36,941 bases of DNA, from positions 1 through 36,941 of the forward strand of contig VGOD01000027.1 in NCBI GenBank assembly GCA_016876015.1. The letters are read 5' to 3'. How positions within the stretch are numbered: the stretch's first letter is position 1; each line of letters starts with the position of its first letter. The position numbers and the translations under genes were made by a program. The DNA comes from Chloroflexota bacterium (GTDB taxonomy: Bacteria; Chloroflexota; Anaerolineae; CG2-30-64-16). Shown one piece after another: positions 16,726 through 26,395 of this stretch. The notes beneath the pieces are model-generated. The model was not told the DNA's origin. It saw only the letters and a list, made by a program, of their open reading frames with translations, and did no database searches.

Positions 16726-17475
16726 CTACCTCTTGCGGCCCAAGACCCGCAGCGTCTCGGCCGCGGCTGAGGCGAGCAGCAACGTCTCGGCGCCGGCCGT
16801 GATGAACTGCAAGCCGTGATCGAGCCAACGCTGCGTCTCGGCCGCGCCGTAGGTGTGGATGCCGGGGATCTTGCCGGTCTTGCGGCAGGCATCGCGCACC
16901 CGCAAGACGGCCGCGGTGTGGGCGTCGCTGCCTCGCTTCACCCCCAACGACGCCGCCAAATCAGTCGGCCCAATCCAGCAGCCATCCACGCCATCCACCC
17001 CCATGATCTCTTCCGCGCGCTCCACGGCCTCGGCCGACTCGATCTGCACGACCAGGAAGACCTGCTGGTCAATCCACGCCTCGTAGTCCGCGCCGTGGAA
17101 ATCGGCCAGCAGATGTCCGAAGGAACGGCCGCCGATCGGAGGGTAGCGCATGGCGTAGGCTGCGGCCCGTGCATCTGCGGCCGAATTGACCATCGGCACG
17201 ATGATGCCCAACGCGCCGCGGTCGAGCAGCCGGCCGATGGCATAGAAGTCGTTCCGGCACACACGCGCCATTGGAACCGAACCCTCCAACGTGATGAGCT
17301 GAAACGCGTGCTGCGAGGTCGCGTCGTTGTAGTCGCCGTGCTGATTGTCCACCAGCACGAAATCGAACCCGGCGCGCGCCATCAGGCCGGCTGAAACGGG
17401 CGAGCCGAGCGCCACCTGCATGCCCAGTGCCGGCTGACCCGCGAGCATCCGCTGTTTCGCTGCATTGATCTTCAT
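16726..17475 (-). CDS. HpcH/HpaI-type class II aldolase
   Basis: A 249-residue TIM barrel of the HpcH/HpaI family, which cleaves or forms 2-keto-3-deoxy acids with a divalent metal. Metal ligands are visible as Glu in VVQIESAEAVER and Asp in CWIGPTDLAASLG; the substrate loop VPMVNSAADARAAAYAMRYPP and GGRSFGH are family-typical. The active-site segment reads LVDNQHGDYND rather than the commoner DxEH form, so the substrate is uncertain. The ATG at 17475 follows AAGGAG and lies 34 nt after glmS, which suggests co-transcription. Confidence 0.88.
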   Translation of the reverse strand: MKINAAKQRMLAGQPALGMQVALGSPVSAGLMARAGFDFVLVDNQHGDYNDATSQHAFQLITLEGSVPMARVCRNDFYAIGRLLDRGALGIIVPMVNSAADARAAAYAMRYPPIGGRSFGHLLADFHGADYEAWIDQQVFLVVQIESAEAVERAEEIMGVDGVDGCWIGPTDLAASLGVKRGSDAHTAAVLRVRDACRKTGKIPGIHTYGAAETQRWLDHGLQFITAGAETLLLASAAAETLRVLGRKR

Positions 17476-17509
17476 GACGAGTTTCTCCTTGTGTGATTTG
17501 CGCCCCCCC

Positions 17510-19357
<1,848 letters not shown>

Positions 19358-19367
19358 GGAACTCCCT

Positions 19368-19405
19368 CCGATTCTCGATTTCGGATTTTGGATTTCGGAT
19401 TGCGG
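19368..19405. repeat. ATCC(G/A)AAATCC low-complexity tract before glmS
   Basis: On the minus strand the words AATCCGAAATCC, AAAATCC and GAAATCG follow one another between the ribozyme and the ribosome site. The same style of tract recurs at 30909-30938. It has no coding or hairpin potential that I can see. Confidence 0.6.
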
Positions 19406-19424
19406 AACTTGGAGGGAAACAAAG

Positions 19425-19612
19425 AGGACTGCTGGCAGTCCTGGAGGCATCCGCCGATCAACTCGATTTTCCACGATTGCGTTGCAGCGATCTACTCACC
19501 ACCGCCGATCGGCGATCATGAGTCGCACCCGCAATCGGTTAGCGCCCACCTTGCGATGGGGAACCTCCTCCTCGTCACTCCGACCAGAGCCGGTCGGAGC
19601 CAGGCGCTCTTC
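19425..19612 (-). ncRNA. glmS ribozyme (GlcN6P-activated self-cleaving riboswitch) with a large insertion
   Basis: Conserved blocks of the glmS ribozyme occur in order on the minus strand. The cleavage region AGAGCGCC is first, with expected cleavage between A19608 and G19607. P1 is CTCCGACC/GGTCGGAG (19592-19599/19578-19585). Then come TGACGAGGAGGAGGTT (19562-19577), ATCGAGTTGATCGGCGG (19451-19467), ATGCCTCC closing the GGAGG stem, and the perfect hairpin AGGACTGC-CA-GCAGTCCT (19425-19442). The RNA lies directly 5' of glmS, as in all known cases. An insertion of about 94 nt (19468-19561) sits inside the core. Confidence 0.9.
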
Positions 19613-19648
19613 TCCCCGGATCAGGTTGTTGCGTTATGTCACCTCCTT

Positions 19649-20341
19649 TCAGGCCGGCTCCAGCCACTTGGGCTGCGTGGGATCGCTTTCGGCGTAGTCG
19701 CCGCGCATCTCTGGCGGCAGCACGGCCGCCAACTGCGCCATGATTTCGGCCGTTATCTCGCGCATCAGTTCGCGACTGGCCTTGCCTTCTGGCCAGCGAA
19801 TTCGGAAAGGCCGGCCATAGGTCAAGGTAACCTGAGCGTGGCGGATCAGCGGGCGGCTCCACGAGAACTGCGGCGTGCCCATGACCGCGCACGGCATCAG
19901 CCAGGCATCCGGCGCAGCACGTGCGATGAATACCAGACCCTCTTTGGCAGTCTTGAGGCGGCCGTCCAGGCTGCGCGTGCCCTCGGGCGAAATGACCGAG
20001 ACCTCATCGTGAGCCAACACATCCCAGGTGGCCTGGAGCGCAGTCCGGTCCACCTGGCCGCGCGTGATGAAGATGACGTGATACCACCGCAGCAGCCAGC
20101 CCACCACCGGCCAGCTCCGCGCTTCGATCTTGGTGAGCGGAACGTTGTAGCGCGTCAGCTTGCCGCTGATCACCACCGGGTCGAGCCAGTGGATGTGGTT
20201 GTAGTAGACGATGCCTGGCCCGCTCGGCGGCGTCAGCTCGGCGTTGCGCACCTCCGTGCGCACGTAAAGCCACATCAGAAAACGCAGCACGACGCCCCAG
20301 ATGTGACGACCAAGAGGAACAAACCGTCGCCTTTTGCCCAT
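19649..20341 (-). CDS. plsC: 1-acyl-sn-glycerol-3-phosphate acyltransferase family protein
   Basis: A 230-residue PlsC-type acyltransferase that would acylate lysophosphatidic acid at the membrane. The catalytic HX4D is NHIHWLD, and the second block is SPEGTRS. An N-terminal hydrophobic stretch (WGVVLRFLMWLYV) would anchor it. The ATG at 20341 is preceded by GGAGG at good spacing; the longer frame would start at GTG 20353. It lies between the cytidylate kinase fusion and glmS. Its TGA is embedded in TGAAAGGAGGTGAC, a near-perfect Shine-Dalgarno with no start codon behind it. Confidence 0.88.
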   Translation of the reverse strand: MGKRRRFVPLGRHIWGVVLRFLMWLYVRTEVRNAELTPPSGPGIVYYNHIHWLDPVVISGKLTRYNVPLTKIEARSWPVVGWLLRWYHVIFITRGQVDRTALQATWDVLAHDEVSVISPEGTRSLDGRLKTAKEGLVFIARAAPDAWLMPCAVMGTPQFSWSRPLIRHAQVTLTYGRPFRIRWPEGKASRELMREITAEIMAQLAAVLPPEMRGDYAESDPTQPKWLEPA

Positions 20342-20390
20342 GCCATCCTCCACTGCGACCTAGAACGCCCGACGGTCGGGCGGTTGAAAA

Positions 20391-20468
20391 CCGCTGCAAC
20401 CATTGCGAAGCCGACCTTCGTCGGCTGGAATTCAGTCGCCGCAGGGCGGCTTCGCAAGCGTTGCGGCG
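20391..20468. repeat. 78-bp palindromic (REP-like) element between cmk and plsC
   Basis: The arms CCGCTGCAACCATTGCGAAG and its partner (CTTCGCAAGCGTTGCGGCG) pair with few mismatches around an inner GCCGACC...GTCGGC stem. The preceding GCCCGACGGTCGGGC (20367-20381) is another short palindrome. The 189-bp spacer contains nothing else. Confidence 0.7.
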
Positions 20469-20530
20469 ACCGTTCGGCTGAGCTCACGACGAAGCCTCGA
20501 TCGCCCGTGGCGGATTACTTGACCGGTGTT

Positions 20531-22147
20531 CTAGCGCACTTTGCCGGCCCAGCGCTCGACCAAGCCTTGCACTCGCGTCACAACCTGCTCGACCGTCAGG
20601 TCGCTGGTATCAACGACGATGGCGTCGGCCGCGGCTGACAGAGGCGCGCACTCGCGACTGGAGTCTATCTCGTCGCGGCGCTTCATCTCGGCCAACACCT
20701 CTTCGAGCTCGGCGTCTTCACCCCGCGCGCGACGCTCCAGACAGCGACGCCGCGCCCGTTCGCGCACCGAGGCATCCAGGTAGATCTTCAGATCGGCCCG
20801 CGGCAGCACCACCGTGCCGATGTCGCGGCCGACCATCACGACCCGTCCCGCCTGGCCGATGCGGCGCTGCTGAAGCGTCAGCGCAGCGCGCACGCCCGGA
20901 TAGGCCGACACAGGCGAGACAGCCCGCTCGACTTCGGGACGGCGAATCTGCCAGGTGATGTCCTGGCCATCTGCCAGCACCGTCACGTCGCGGCCGTCTG
21001 GATGTGGCCGCTGGCCATCTGCCGACGCGGGCGGCAGGATGTCCAGCTTCACCTGCTGGGCCAGCGCGGTCACGGCCGCCTCGTTCGCGATCGGTACGCC
21101 GCGTTCCAGCGCGATCCAGGTGATCGCCCGGTACATGACGCCCGTGTCGAAATAGAGATAGCCCAACTCTTGCGCCAGCCGGCCGCCGACAGTGCTCTTG
21201 CCCGACGCCGAAGGGCCGTCAATCGCGATCGTGCTCGGACCCGGTGTCTTGGTGGTTCTCTCCCCAGTGGGCTGAGCGCCGGCGCGCTGGCCGGCAGCCG
21301 GCATGCCCGAATTCGGCCGCCTCTGCCGCTCGTCTGGTCGCTGGCCCTCTTCCGATTGGGCGACCAGGTCGCGCAAGGCTTGCACCTCAGCAGAGGTGAG
21401 ATCGCGCCATTTTCCGGGCGCCAGGTTGCCCAGAACCAGCGGGCCCAGGCCGATCCGAATGACCCGCAGTGCGGGATGGCCCAGCAGCGCGGTCATGCGC
21501 CGTAGCTGCCGCTTGCGCCCCTCACGCAGGGTGATCTTGAGCCAGCTCGTGCGAGGTTGCGGTTCGGCCGGCGCTTTAGCATCACGTTTGCGCTCTTCTG
21601 CGAAGCCGCGGCCAAGCCAGGCTCTTTCGCCGCCCCTGCGCAACAGCTCCACCTCGGCCGGCGCGGTCGGCCCATCGTCGAGCATCACGCCGTGCTGCCA
21701 GCGCCGGATTTTGCGCGGGTTCGGCACGCCCTGCACCTGCACCAGGTAGGTTTTCGGATGTTCATAGCGCGGGTGCAGCAGGCGTTGGGTCAGCTCGCCG
21801 TCATTCGTCAGCAAGAGCAAGCCCGCGCTATCCTGGTCGAGCCGGCCAACTGCGTAGAGCCGCTCTGAGACGCTGACCAGGTCAAGCCCCGACGGATAGC
21901 CAGCGCGCGGGTCGCGGCCAGACAGGTAGCCGGCCGGCTTATGCAGGATGACATAGCGTAGACGCTGGCCCGCAAGCGGTTGGCCATCCACGCGGATGTC
22001 GCTGGACGCGGCGTCCGCTTTGGCGCCAAGCTCGGTGACCACACGGCCGTCCACCGTCACGCGGCCAGCGAGGATGATCTCCTCGCATGAGCGCCGCGAG
22101 CCGAGGCCGGCCTGGGCCAATATCTTCTGTAGACGTTCTTCGGACAT
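20531..22147 (-). CDS. Fused 23S rRNA pseudouridine synthase (RsuA/RluB family) - cytidylate kinase
   Basis: One uninterrupted frame of 538 residues. Residues 1-60 are an S4 RNA-binding domain (EERLQKILAQAGLGSRRSCE). Residues about 65-245 are the RsuA/RluB catalytic domain with Asp in GRLDQDSAGLLLLTNDG and LREGRKRQLRRM. After a Gln/Arg/Pro-rich linker, residues about 295-538 are CMP kinase: P-loop IDGPSASGKSTVG, YLYFDTGVMYRA, GRDIGTVVLP and RRDEIDSSRE. The two genes are frequent neighbours in bacteria; here they are fused. Inserts of about 20-25 residues occur in both halves. The ATG at 22147 was chosen because the S4 domain starts there. It is 17 nt after dacA. Confidence 0.92.
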   Translation of the reverse strand: MSEERLQKILAQAGLGSRRSCEEIILAGRVTVDGRVVTELGAKADAASSDIRVDGQPLAGQRLRYVILHKPAGYLSGRDPRAGYPSGLDLVSVSERLYAVGRLDQDSAGLLLLTNDGELTQRLLHPRYEHPKTYLVQVQGVPNPRKIRRWQHGVMLDDGPTAPAEVELLRRGGERAWLGRGFAEERKRDAKAPAEPQPRTSWLKITLREGRKRQLRRMTALLGHPALRVIRIGLGPLVLGNLAPGKWRDLTSAEVQALRDLVAQSEEGQRPDERQRRPNSGMPAAGQRAGAQPTGERTTKTPGPSTIAIDGPSASGKSTVGGRLAQELGYLYFDTGVMYRAITWIALERGVPIANEAAVTALAQQVKLDILPPASADGQRPHPDGRDVTVLADGQDITWQIRRPEVERAVSPVSAYPGVRAALTLQQRRIGQAGRVVMVGRDIGTVVLPRADLKIYLDASVRERARRRCLERRARGEDAELEEVLAEMKRRDEIDSSRECAPLSAAADAIVVDTSDLTVEQVVTRVQGLVERWAGKVR

Positions 22148-22164
22148 GAGGGAATTCCCGACTC

Positions 22165-23277
22165 TCAAGGCTTCTGCCACACGGTCAAGGGGACGGTCGC
22201 AAGCACACGACCGTCCAGCATGTAATGGAGCAAGCCCACGGGCAGCGTGCTCGTCAACGGCGTGTCCGCGCTGAGCACACGCACGGGCTGAACAAGTCGC
22301 CATTGCCAGGTGGGCAAAAAGAGATCGGCCTTGTCTGCCGCGGCCAAACGGTAGGCGCGGCCGTCTGCACCGATCTCCCACCCCAGGGCATTATCGGGCA
22401 GCGCAGCCGGACGCCAGCTCCAGCCCGCGGCTGCGTATTCCAACAAGGCCACCGCGTCGGCATAGCGATCGCGGCTGCCCAGCACTACCACCAGGACGCG
22501 ATGGCCGTTGCGCGTGACAGACGCCACCAGGCATTCGCCGGCCGCGGCGGTGGTTCCCGTCTTCACGCCGTCCGCGCCGCGATAGATGCTGAGCAACTGA
22601 TTGGTGTTAGCCAGCGAACGGTTGGCTGTATTAGCCTGTTCGGCGGCTACGATCCTGGCGAAGGCCGGATAGGCCAGCGCCGCGCGCGTGAGCGTAACCA
22701 GATCGGCCGCGCTGGTGGTTTGGGCCGGATCATCCAGCCCGTGCGGGTTGGCGAAACGGGTTTGGCCCAGGCCCAGCCCTGCTGCGGCCTCGTTCATCAT
22801 CGTGACGAAACTGGCCTGGCTGCCGCCGATGTGCTCTGCCAGCGCCACGGCCGCATCGTTGCCCGATGGCAGCAGCAGCCCGTAGAGCAAATCACGCACC
22901 GTCAGCTTCTCGCCCGCGCCCAGCCCCATCCGGCTGCCGCTGGCGTTGGCCGCCGCGGCGGACACTGTGACCACGGCGTCCAGGTTGGCGCGCTGCAAGG
23001 CGAGCAGCGCGGTCATGATCTTCACCGTGCTGGCAGGCGGCAGGCGATCATGCGGTCGCAGCGCATAGAGGGTCTGCCCGGAGCCCAGGTCAACCATCAG
23101 GCCGGCCAGCGCGCTGATGGCAGGCGGTTGCGACAGCGCCCGCATGGCGCGCACCTGTTCGGGATAGAGCCGCAGCGCGGGCTGTCTGCCGTCGGTCAAC
23201 ACCGGCGGACCATAGCCAGCCGTGCCCAGGCTGAGGAGCAAGAGCAGACCTGCTATCAGTACGCGTTGGCCAGGCAT
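22165..23277 (-). CDS. dacA: D-alanyl-D-alanine carboxypeptidase (PBP5/DacA family)
   Basis: A 370-residue exported peptidoglycan hydrolase that trims terminal D-Ala from stem peptides. All three serine-DD-peptidase motifs are present: STVK (catalytic Ser), SGN and KTG (DGVKTGTTAAAGEC). An N-terminal signal peptide follows the ATG at 23277 (MPGQRVLIAGLLLLLSLG). The frame runs further upstream, but that part is Cys/Arg-rich and overlaps the divergent fmdB promoter. There is no obvious C-terminal amphipathic anchor. It leads the group dacA-(rluB/cmk)-plsC-glmS. Confidence 0.92.
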   Translation of the reverse strand: MPGQRVLIAGLLLLLSLGTAGYGPPVLTDGRQPALRLYPEQVRAMRALSQPPAISALAGLMVDLGSGQTLYALRPHDRLPPASTVKIMTALLALQRANLDAVVTVSAAAANASGSRMGLGAGEKLTVRDLLYGLLLPSGNDAAVALAEHIGGSQASFVTMMNEAAAGLGLGQTRFANPHGLDDPAQTTSAADLVTLTRAALAYPAFARIVAAEQANTANRSLANTNQLLSIYRGADGVKTGTTAAAGECLVASVTRNGHRVLVVVLGSRDRYADAVALLEYAAAGWSWRPAALPDNALGWEIGADGRAYRLAAADKADLFLPTWQWRLVQPVRVLSADTPLTSTLPVGLLHYMLDGRVLATVPLTVWQKP

Positions 23278-23304
23278 GGCATTCTCGGCGGCCGAAAAGG
23301 GTAT

Positions 23305-23333
23305 TTGACGCACCACCGCGATTGGGTTAGAAT
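23305..23333 (+). promoter_or_regulatory. Promoter of fmdB
   Basis: TTGACG (23305-23310) and TAGAAT (23328-23333) on the plus strand are separated by 17 nt. The predicted start near 23340 lies about 65 nt before the GTG. Confidence 0.65.
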
Positions 23334-23405
23334 AGCACTGAATCCAGCAGCGGCCGGCGCAACTTGCAGAGCCGCCCGCCAATGACGATACCACCGAGGT
23401 GAATC

Positions 23406-23651
23406 GTGCCGCTATACGAATATGAGTGTACCGATTGCACAACACGTTTCGAGGTGCTGCGACCGATGGGCCAGGCCGACAACAGCATCGCCTGTCCTCG
23501 TTGTGCAAGCGCCAGGTCCCGCCGGCTGATCTCCGTCTTCGCGGCGATCAGCAGACAGAACGGCGGCGGGAGCCGGCTGATCGCCAGCAGCGCGGCAAGC
23601 GGAGGCTGCGGCTCTTGCGCGGGCGGCGCGTGCGCCTCGTGCAAGCACTAA
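23406..23651 (+). CDS. FmdB-family zinc-ribbon protein
   Basis: An 81-residue protein beginning PLYEYECTDCTTRFEVLRPM, the FmdB signature, with a second CxxC in IACPRCAS. These form a zinc ribbon (residues 1-42). The rest is Gly/Ser/Ala-rich and ends with a second Cys cluster (GCGSCAGGACASCKH), frequent in this family. The start is GTG 23406 after GAGGTGA. The function of the family is unclear; FmdB was proposed as a regulator of formamidase/amide genes. It is monocistronic, divergent from dacA and convergent with the lipoprotein gene. Confidence 0.88.
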   Translation: MPLYEYECTDCTTRFEVLRPMGQADNSIACPRCASARSRRLISVFAAISRQNGGGSRLIASSAASGGCGSCAGGACASCKH

Positions 23652-23740
23652 GAACCTATCCGAAAAACCCGCTCGAGCCGGTCTCTGACCGTGCCCGGCT
23701 CGGTCGGAGACCGGCCTCAGCAGTAATTCGGATAGGCTCT
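23651..23740. mobile_element. 90-bp MITE-like palindromic element directly after fmdB
   Basis: Terminal inverted repeats AGAACCTATCCGAA (23651-23664) and TTCGGATAGGCTCT (23727-23740) match at 13 of 14 positions. An inner pair GCCGGTCTCTGACCG / CGGTCGGAGACCGGC matches at 14 of 15. The element begins on the last base of the fmdB stop codon. It has no coding capacity and could fold into one long hairpin. Confidence 0.75.
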
Positions 23741-23786
23741 AGGGAGCCACGCAATGGCGTGCGACGCATAAATCCTGTCACAACAA

Positions 23787-23816
23787 GGGGCGCCTGTTGG
23801 GCGCCCCTCTGCTTTT
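23787..23816. terminator. Bidirectional intrinsic terminator between fmdB and the lipoprotein gene
   Basis: GGGGCGCC-TGTTG-GGCGCCCC is a perfect 8-bp GC stem. On plus it is followed by TCTGCTTTTCTC. It sits midway between two convergent genes, so it can end both transcripts; on the minus side the T-rich tail is weaker (TTGTTG). Confidence 0.75.
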
Positions 23817-23840
23817 CTCCTCTCTACGAGCTCCGCACGG

Positions 23841-24377
23841 TCAATCCCCGCCGTGAATCAGAATGTCGTAGGTGTGCGCATTGTCGCCCGTATCAGCCTC
23901 GCCTGCTACAGGCTCCACCTGCACATGAAGCCGATAGCGGCCGCGGCGTGGCAGATTGGTCCCCTGGGAAAAGCGCACCACCCGCAGCTCGCCAGCCGCA
24001 AGCGATCTGATCACTACCAGCTCGTTCATCAGCTCACGCGGACCGCCGGCGGCATCCGGAACCACCAGCCGTGCTGTCACCCTGATATGCGACTCCTCAG
24101 ATAGGCCCTGGTTGGCGACAGCCACCAACAGCGTCACGCCGCGGCTGAGGATGATCTGATTGTAGTCCAAAGGCGGGTCGAAGTCAACCGCCGCGAGCGC
24201 CAGCGCGTGCGTCTGGGGCACGGCCGTCGCCGCCGCGCTGGTTCTTCCTGCCCCTGGCGATACTTCGATGGACAAGGTACACCCCGGCAGGATCAACATG
24301 GCAAGCAGCAGCGCCAACCCGACCCCGCTGCGGCCGGGCCGGCCAGGCAGGAACGTATCTTTGCGGATGGCTCTCAT
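23841..24377 (-). CDS. Putative lipoprotein with a CARDB/Ig-like domain
   Basis: A 178-residue protein with a lipoprotein signal: positive N-terminus, hydrophobic LALLLAMLIL and lipobox LPGC (Cys33). The mature part contains VTLLVAVANQGLSEESHIRV and GRYRLHVQVEPV...GDNAHTYDI. This pattern of beta strands with the asparagine-turn DTGDN is typical of CARDB/Ig-like adhesion modules. It would be anchored on the outer face of the membrane. It is the last gene of the secD operon, 10 nt after the dehydrogenase. The specific role is unknown. Confidence 0.75.
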   Translation of the reverse strand: MRAIRKDTFLPGRPGRSGVGLALLLAMLILPGCTLSIEVSPGAGRTSAAATAVPQTHALALAAVDFDPPLDYNQIILSRGVTLLVAVANQGLSEESHIRVTARLVVPDAAGGPRELMNELVVIRSLAAGELRVVRFSQGTNLPRRGRYRLHVQVEPVAGEADTGDNAHTYDILIHGGD

Positions 24378-24387
24378 AGTCAGCCGT

Positions 24388-25401
24388 CTACAGCGTCAAC
24401 AGCACCTTCAACGCCTCTGGCCTGGCTGCGCGCTCGAACGCCGCCGCGCCTTCGGCCAGCCGGAAGGCGGCCGAGATCAAAGGCCGAGGATCAACCAGCC
24501 TCGACTCCAGCAGACGCAGCGCCGGCGCAAACGGACCGCAGCGCGAGCCAACCAGGGTGATCTCGTCAACCACCAGCGAGCTCATGTCGAGCATCTGCGT
24601 CTGCTGCGTGTCGTCGTCCCCTCGTTGGCCTGAACTGGCGGTCGGCCGATAGGTGCTCTTGAGGACGAGCACGCCGGCCGGCCGCAGCAAGCGCCGGGCC
24701 AGAGCGAAACCTTCTGGAACCCCCGTACACTCGACGACGACATCAGCCTGAACGCCGTGCAGCGTCGCCTCTGGCCCCAACGTGCGCACGCCCCAGGCGC
24801 GGGCGATCGCCAGCTTTTCGGCGTGGCGACCTACCAGGGCGAGGCTCGCGCCGGTCAAACGCAACACGGCGGCCGCCAGCAGGCCGAGCTTGCCATCGCC
24901 CAAAACGATCACGCGGTCGGTTGGGCTGATCTTCACCTGCGCGACGATCTGGCAGGCCGCGGCCAAAGGCTCGACAAATACCGCTATCTCGTCGGGCACA
25001 GCGTCGGGGACCGGGTGGAGGTTGAGCCACGGCAAGGTCAGATAGTCAGCAAACGCCCCGTCGCGGCGATAGATGCCCAGGGTGGTACGGTTGGGACAGT
25101 GCGTATGCCGACCGGCCAGACAGGTAGGACAGGCGTAGCAGGCGGCATTGATATCCCCGACCACGCGTTGGCCGACCTGCAGGCCAGCCTGTGCGGGCAC
25201 ACGACGCCCCAGGCCAGCGATCGCGCCCACAAACTCGTGTCCCAACACGCCCTGGAAGTCCATGTAACCCCGCAGGATTTCCAGATCGGTGTTGCAGATG
25301 CCGGCCTGCCGGACCCGCACCAACACCTCTCCGGTCTCCAGTTCCGGTTCAGGATACCCAGGTTCATAGTGCAGGCCGCCGCGGCAGACGAGAGCGCGCA
25401 T
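24388..25401 (-). CDS. Zinc-dependent medium-chain alcohol dehydrogenase
   Basis: A 337-residue MDR enzyme. Catalytic zinc ligands are Cys in AGICNTDLE and His-Glu in LGHEFVG. The structural-zinc lobe is ACYACPTCLAGRHTHCPNR with four cysteines, and the nucleotide-binding glycines are in VIVLGDGKLGLLA. It is nearest to sorbitol/threonine dehydrogenase-like members; the substrate is not predictable. Between LKSTYRPTASSG and SSLVVDEITLVGSRCG, an extra hydrophilic stretch of about 15-20 residues (QRGDDDTQQTQ) is encoded by near-trinucleotide repeats. It starts 14 nt after secF. Confidence 0.88.
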   Translation of the reverse strand: MRALVCRGGLHYEPGYPEPELETGEVLVRVRQAGICNTDLEILRGYMDFQGVLGHEFVGAIAGLGRRVPAQAGLQVGQRVVGDINAACYACPTCLAGRHTHCPNRTTLGIYRRDGAFADYLTLPWLNLHPVPDAVPDEIAVFVEPLAAACQIVAQVKISPTDRVIVLGDGKLGLLAAAVLRLTGASLALVGRHAEKLAIARAWGVRTLGPEATLHGVQADVVVECTGVPEGFALARRLLRPAGVLVLKSTYRPTASSGQRGDDDTQQTQMLDMSSLVVDEITLVGSRCGPFAPALRLLESRLVDPRPLISAAFRLAEGAAAFERAARPEALKVLLTL

Positions 25402-25415
25402 GGAACCTCGACGGA

Positions 25416-26342
25416 CTACGCCATCTGCCGCTTCTTCGTGCCGAACAGGTCCCGCTCCTCCCAGGCCACCAGGATGGGCACGGCGTTGAAGATGGAGGAG
25501 TAGGTGCCGCTGATCAAGCCATAGAACATCACCGCGATGAACTGCTTGATCGTGGCGCCGCCGAAGAGCAACAGCGAAGCCATGACGAAAAGCGCGTTGA
25601 GCTGCGTGGCGAGAGAACGATGCAGCGTCTCCAATAGGCTTCGGTTGGCCACCAGGCTGAACGGTTCCCCGCGGTACTTGGGCGCGTTCTCGCGAATGCG
25701 GTCGAACACCACGATGGTGTCCTGGACCGAAAAGCTGATGACCGTCAGCAGCGCAGTCAGGAAGAGCGCATCAGCCTCCCAACCGAAAAGCAGACTGCAG
25801 ATACTGAAGATGCCCGTGGTCACCAGGATGTCGTGCACCATGGCAATGACAGCCGAGACGCCATAGCGGAACGGGTGCGCCACCTTGCGAAAGGCAAGCA
25901 CCAGGAAAAAGGTGATGGCCAGGGCCGCGGCCACCACGGCCAGCACGGCCGCCTGGGTCACCTCCTGCCCGATGGCCGGACCGACCGCCGCGAACTGCTT
26001 CTCGACGACGCCTGACCCAAAGCGGGTCTCGATGGCCTCCATGAGCGCCACCTTCTGGGCCTCGTCAATGGCCTTGAGCCGCACCTGGGCTGTCGCACCG
26101 TCGCCCACGGTCGTTACTGCGGTATCGCTATAGCCGGCATCCGTGAAGACATCGCGCAATTGGGCGGGTTGGATCGGCTGTTCAAAGCTCAACTCCCAGA
26201 TCGAGCCGCCGGTGAAATCAATCGCCAGCCTGAACGGCAGACCGGTTGCGATCGTCGAATAGATCATCGCCAGCAGGCCCGGCAGAATGATCACGGTTGA
26301 AAGCAGGAAGTACCACTTCCGCTGCTCTACTAGTCGAAACAT
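25416..26342 (-). CDS. secF: Protein translocase subunit SecF
   Basis: A 308-residue RND-type membrane protein that works with SecD to pull exported proteins through SecYEG using the proton gradient. It has six expected membrane segments, the periplasmic domain after IDFTGGSIWELSF, and the conserved VQDTIVVFDRIREN in the transmembrane core. I chose the ATG at 26342 (MFRLVEQRKWYFLLS); the frame extends 24 codons further into the secD-secF spacer with Arg-rich residues. It follows secD by 53 nt. Confidence 0.95.
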   Translation of the reverse strand: MFRLVEQRKWYFLLSTVIILPGLLAMIYSTIATGLPFRLAIDFTGGSIWELSFEQPIQPAQLRDVFTDAGYSDTAVTTVGDGATAQVRLKAIDEAQKVALMEAIETRFGSGVVEKQFAAVGPAIGQEVTQAAVLAVVAAALAITFFLVLAFRKVAHPFRYGVSAVIAMVHDILVTTGIFSICSLLFGWEADALFLTALLTVISFSVQDTIVVFDRIRENAPKYRGEPFSLVANRSLLETLHRSLATQLNALFVMASLLLFGGATIKQFIAVMFYGLISGTYSSIFNAVPILVAWEERDLFGTKKRQMA

Positions 26343-26395
26343 CTTCGTCGCCTCGCTCCGACCTCGAAAGCCTCGCCGGCCTCGAGGTCTCTTCT

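Noticed and set aside
19631..19652. Resemblance to the 3' end of 16S rRNA (TCACCTCCTTTC on plus)
   Set aside because: Only about 12 nt match and no rRNA precedes it; it is simply the complement of a strong Shine-Dalgarno-like word at the plsC stop.
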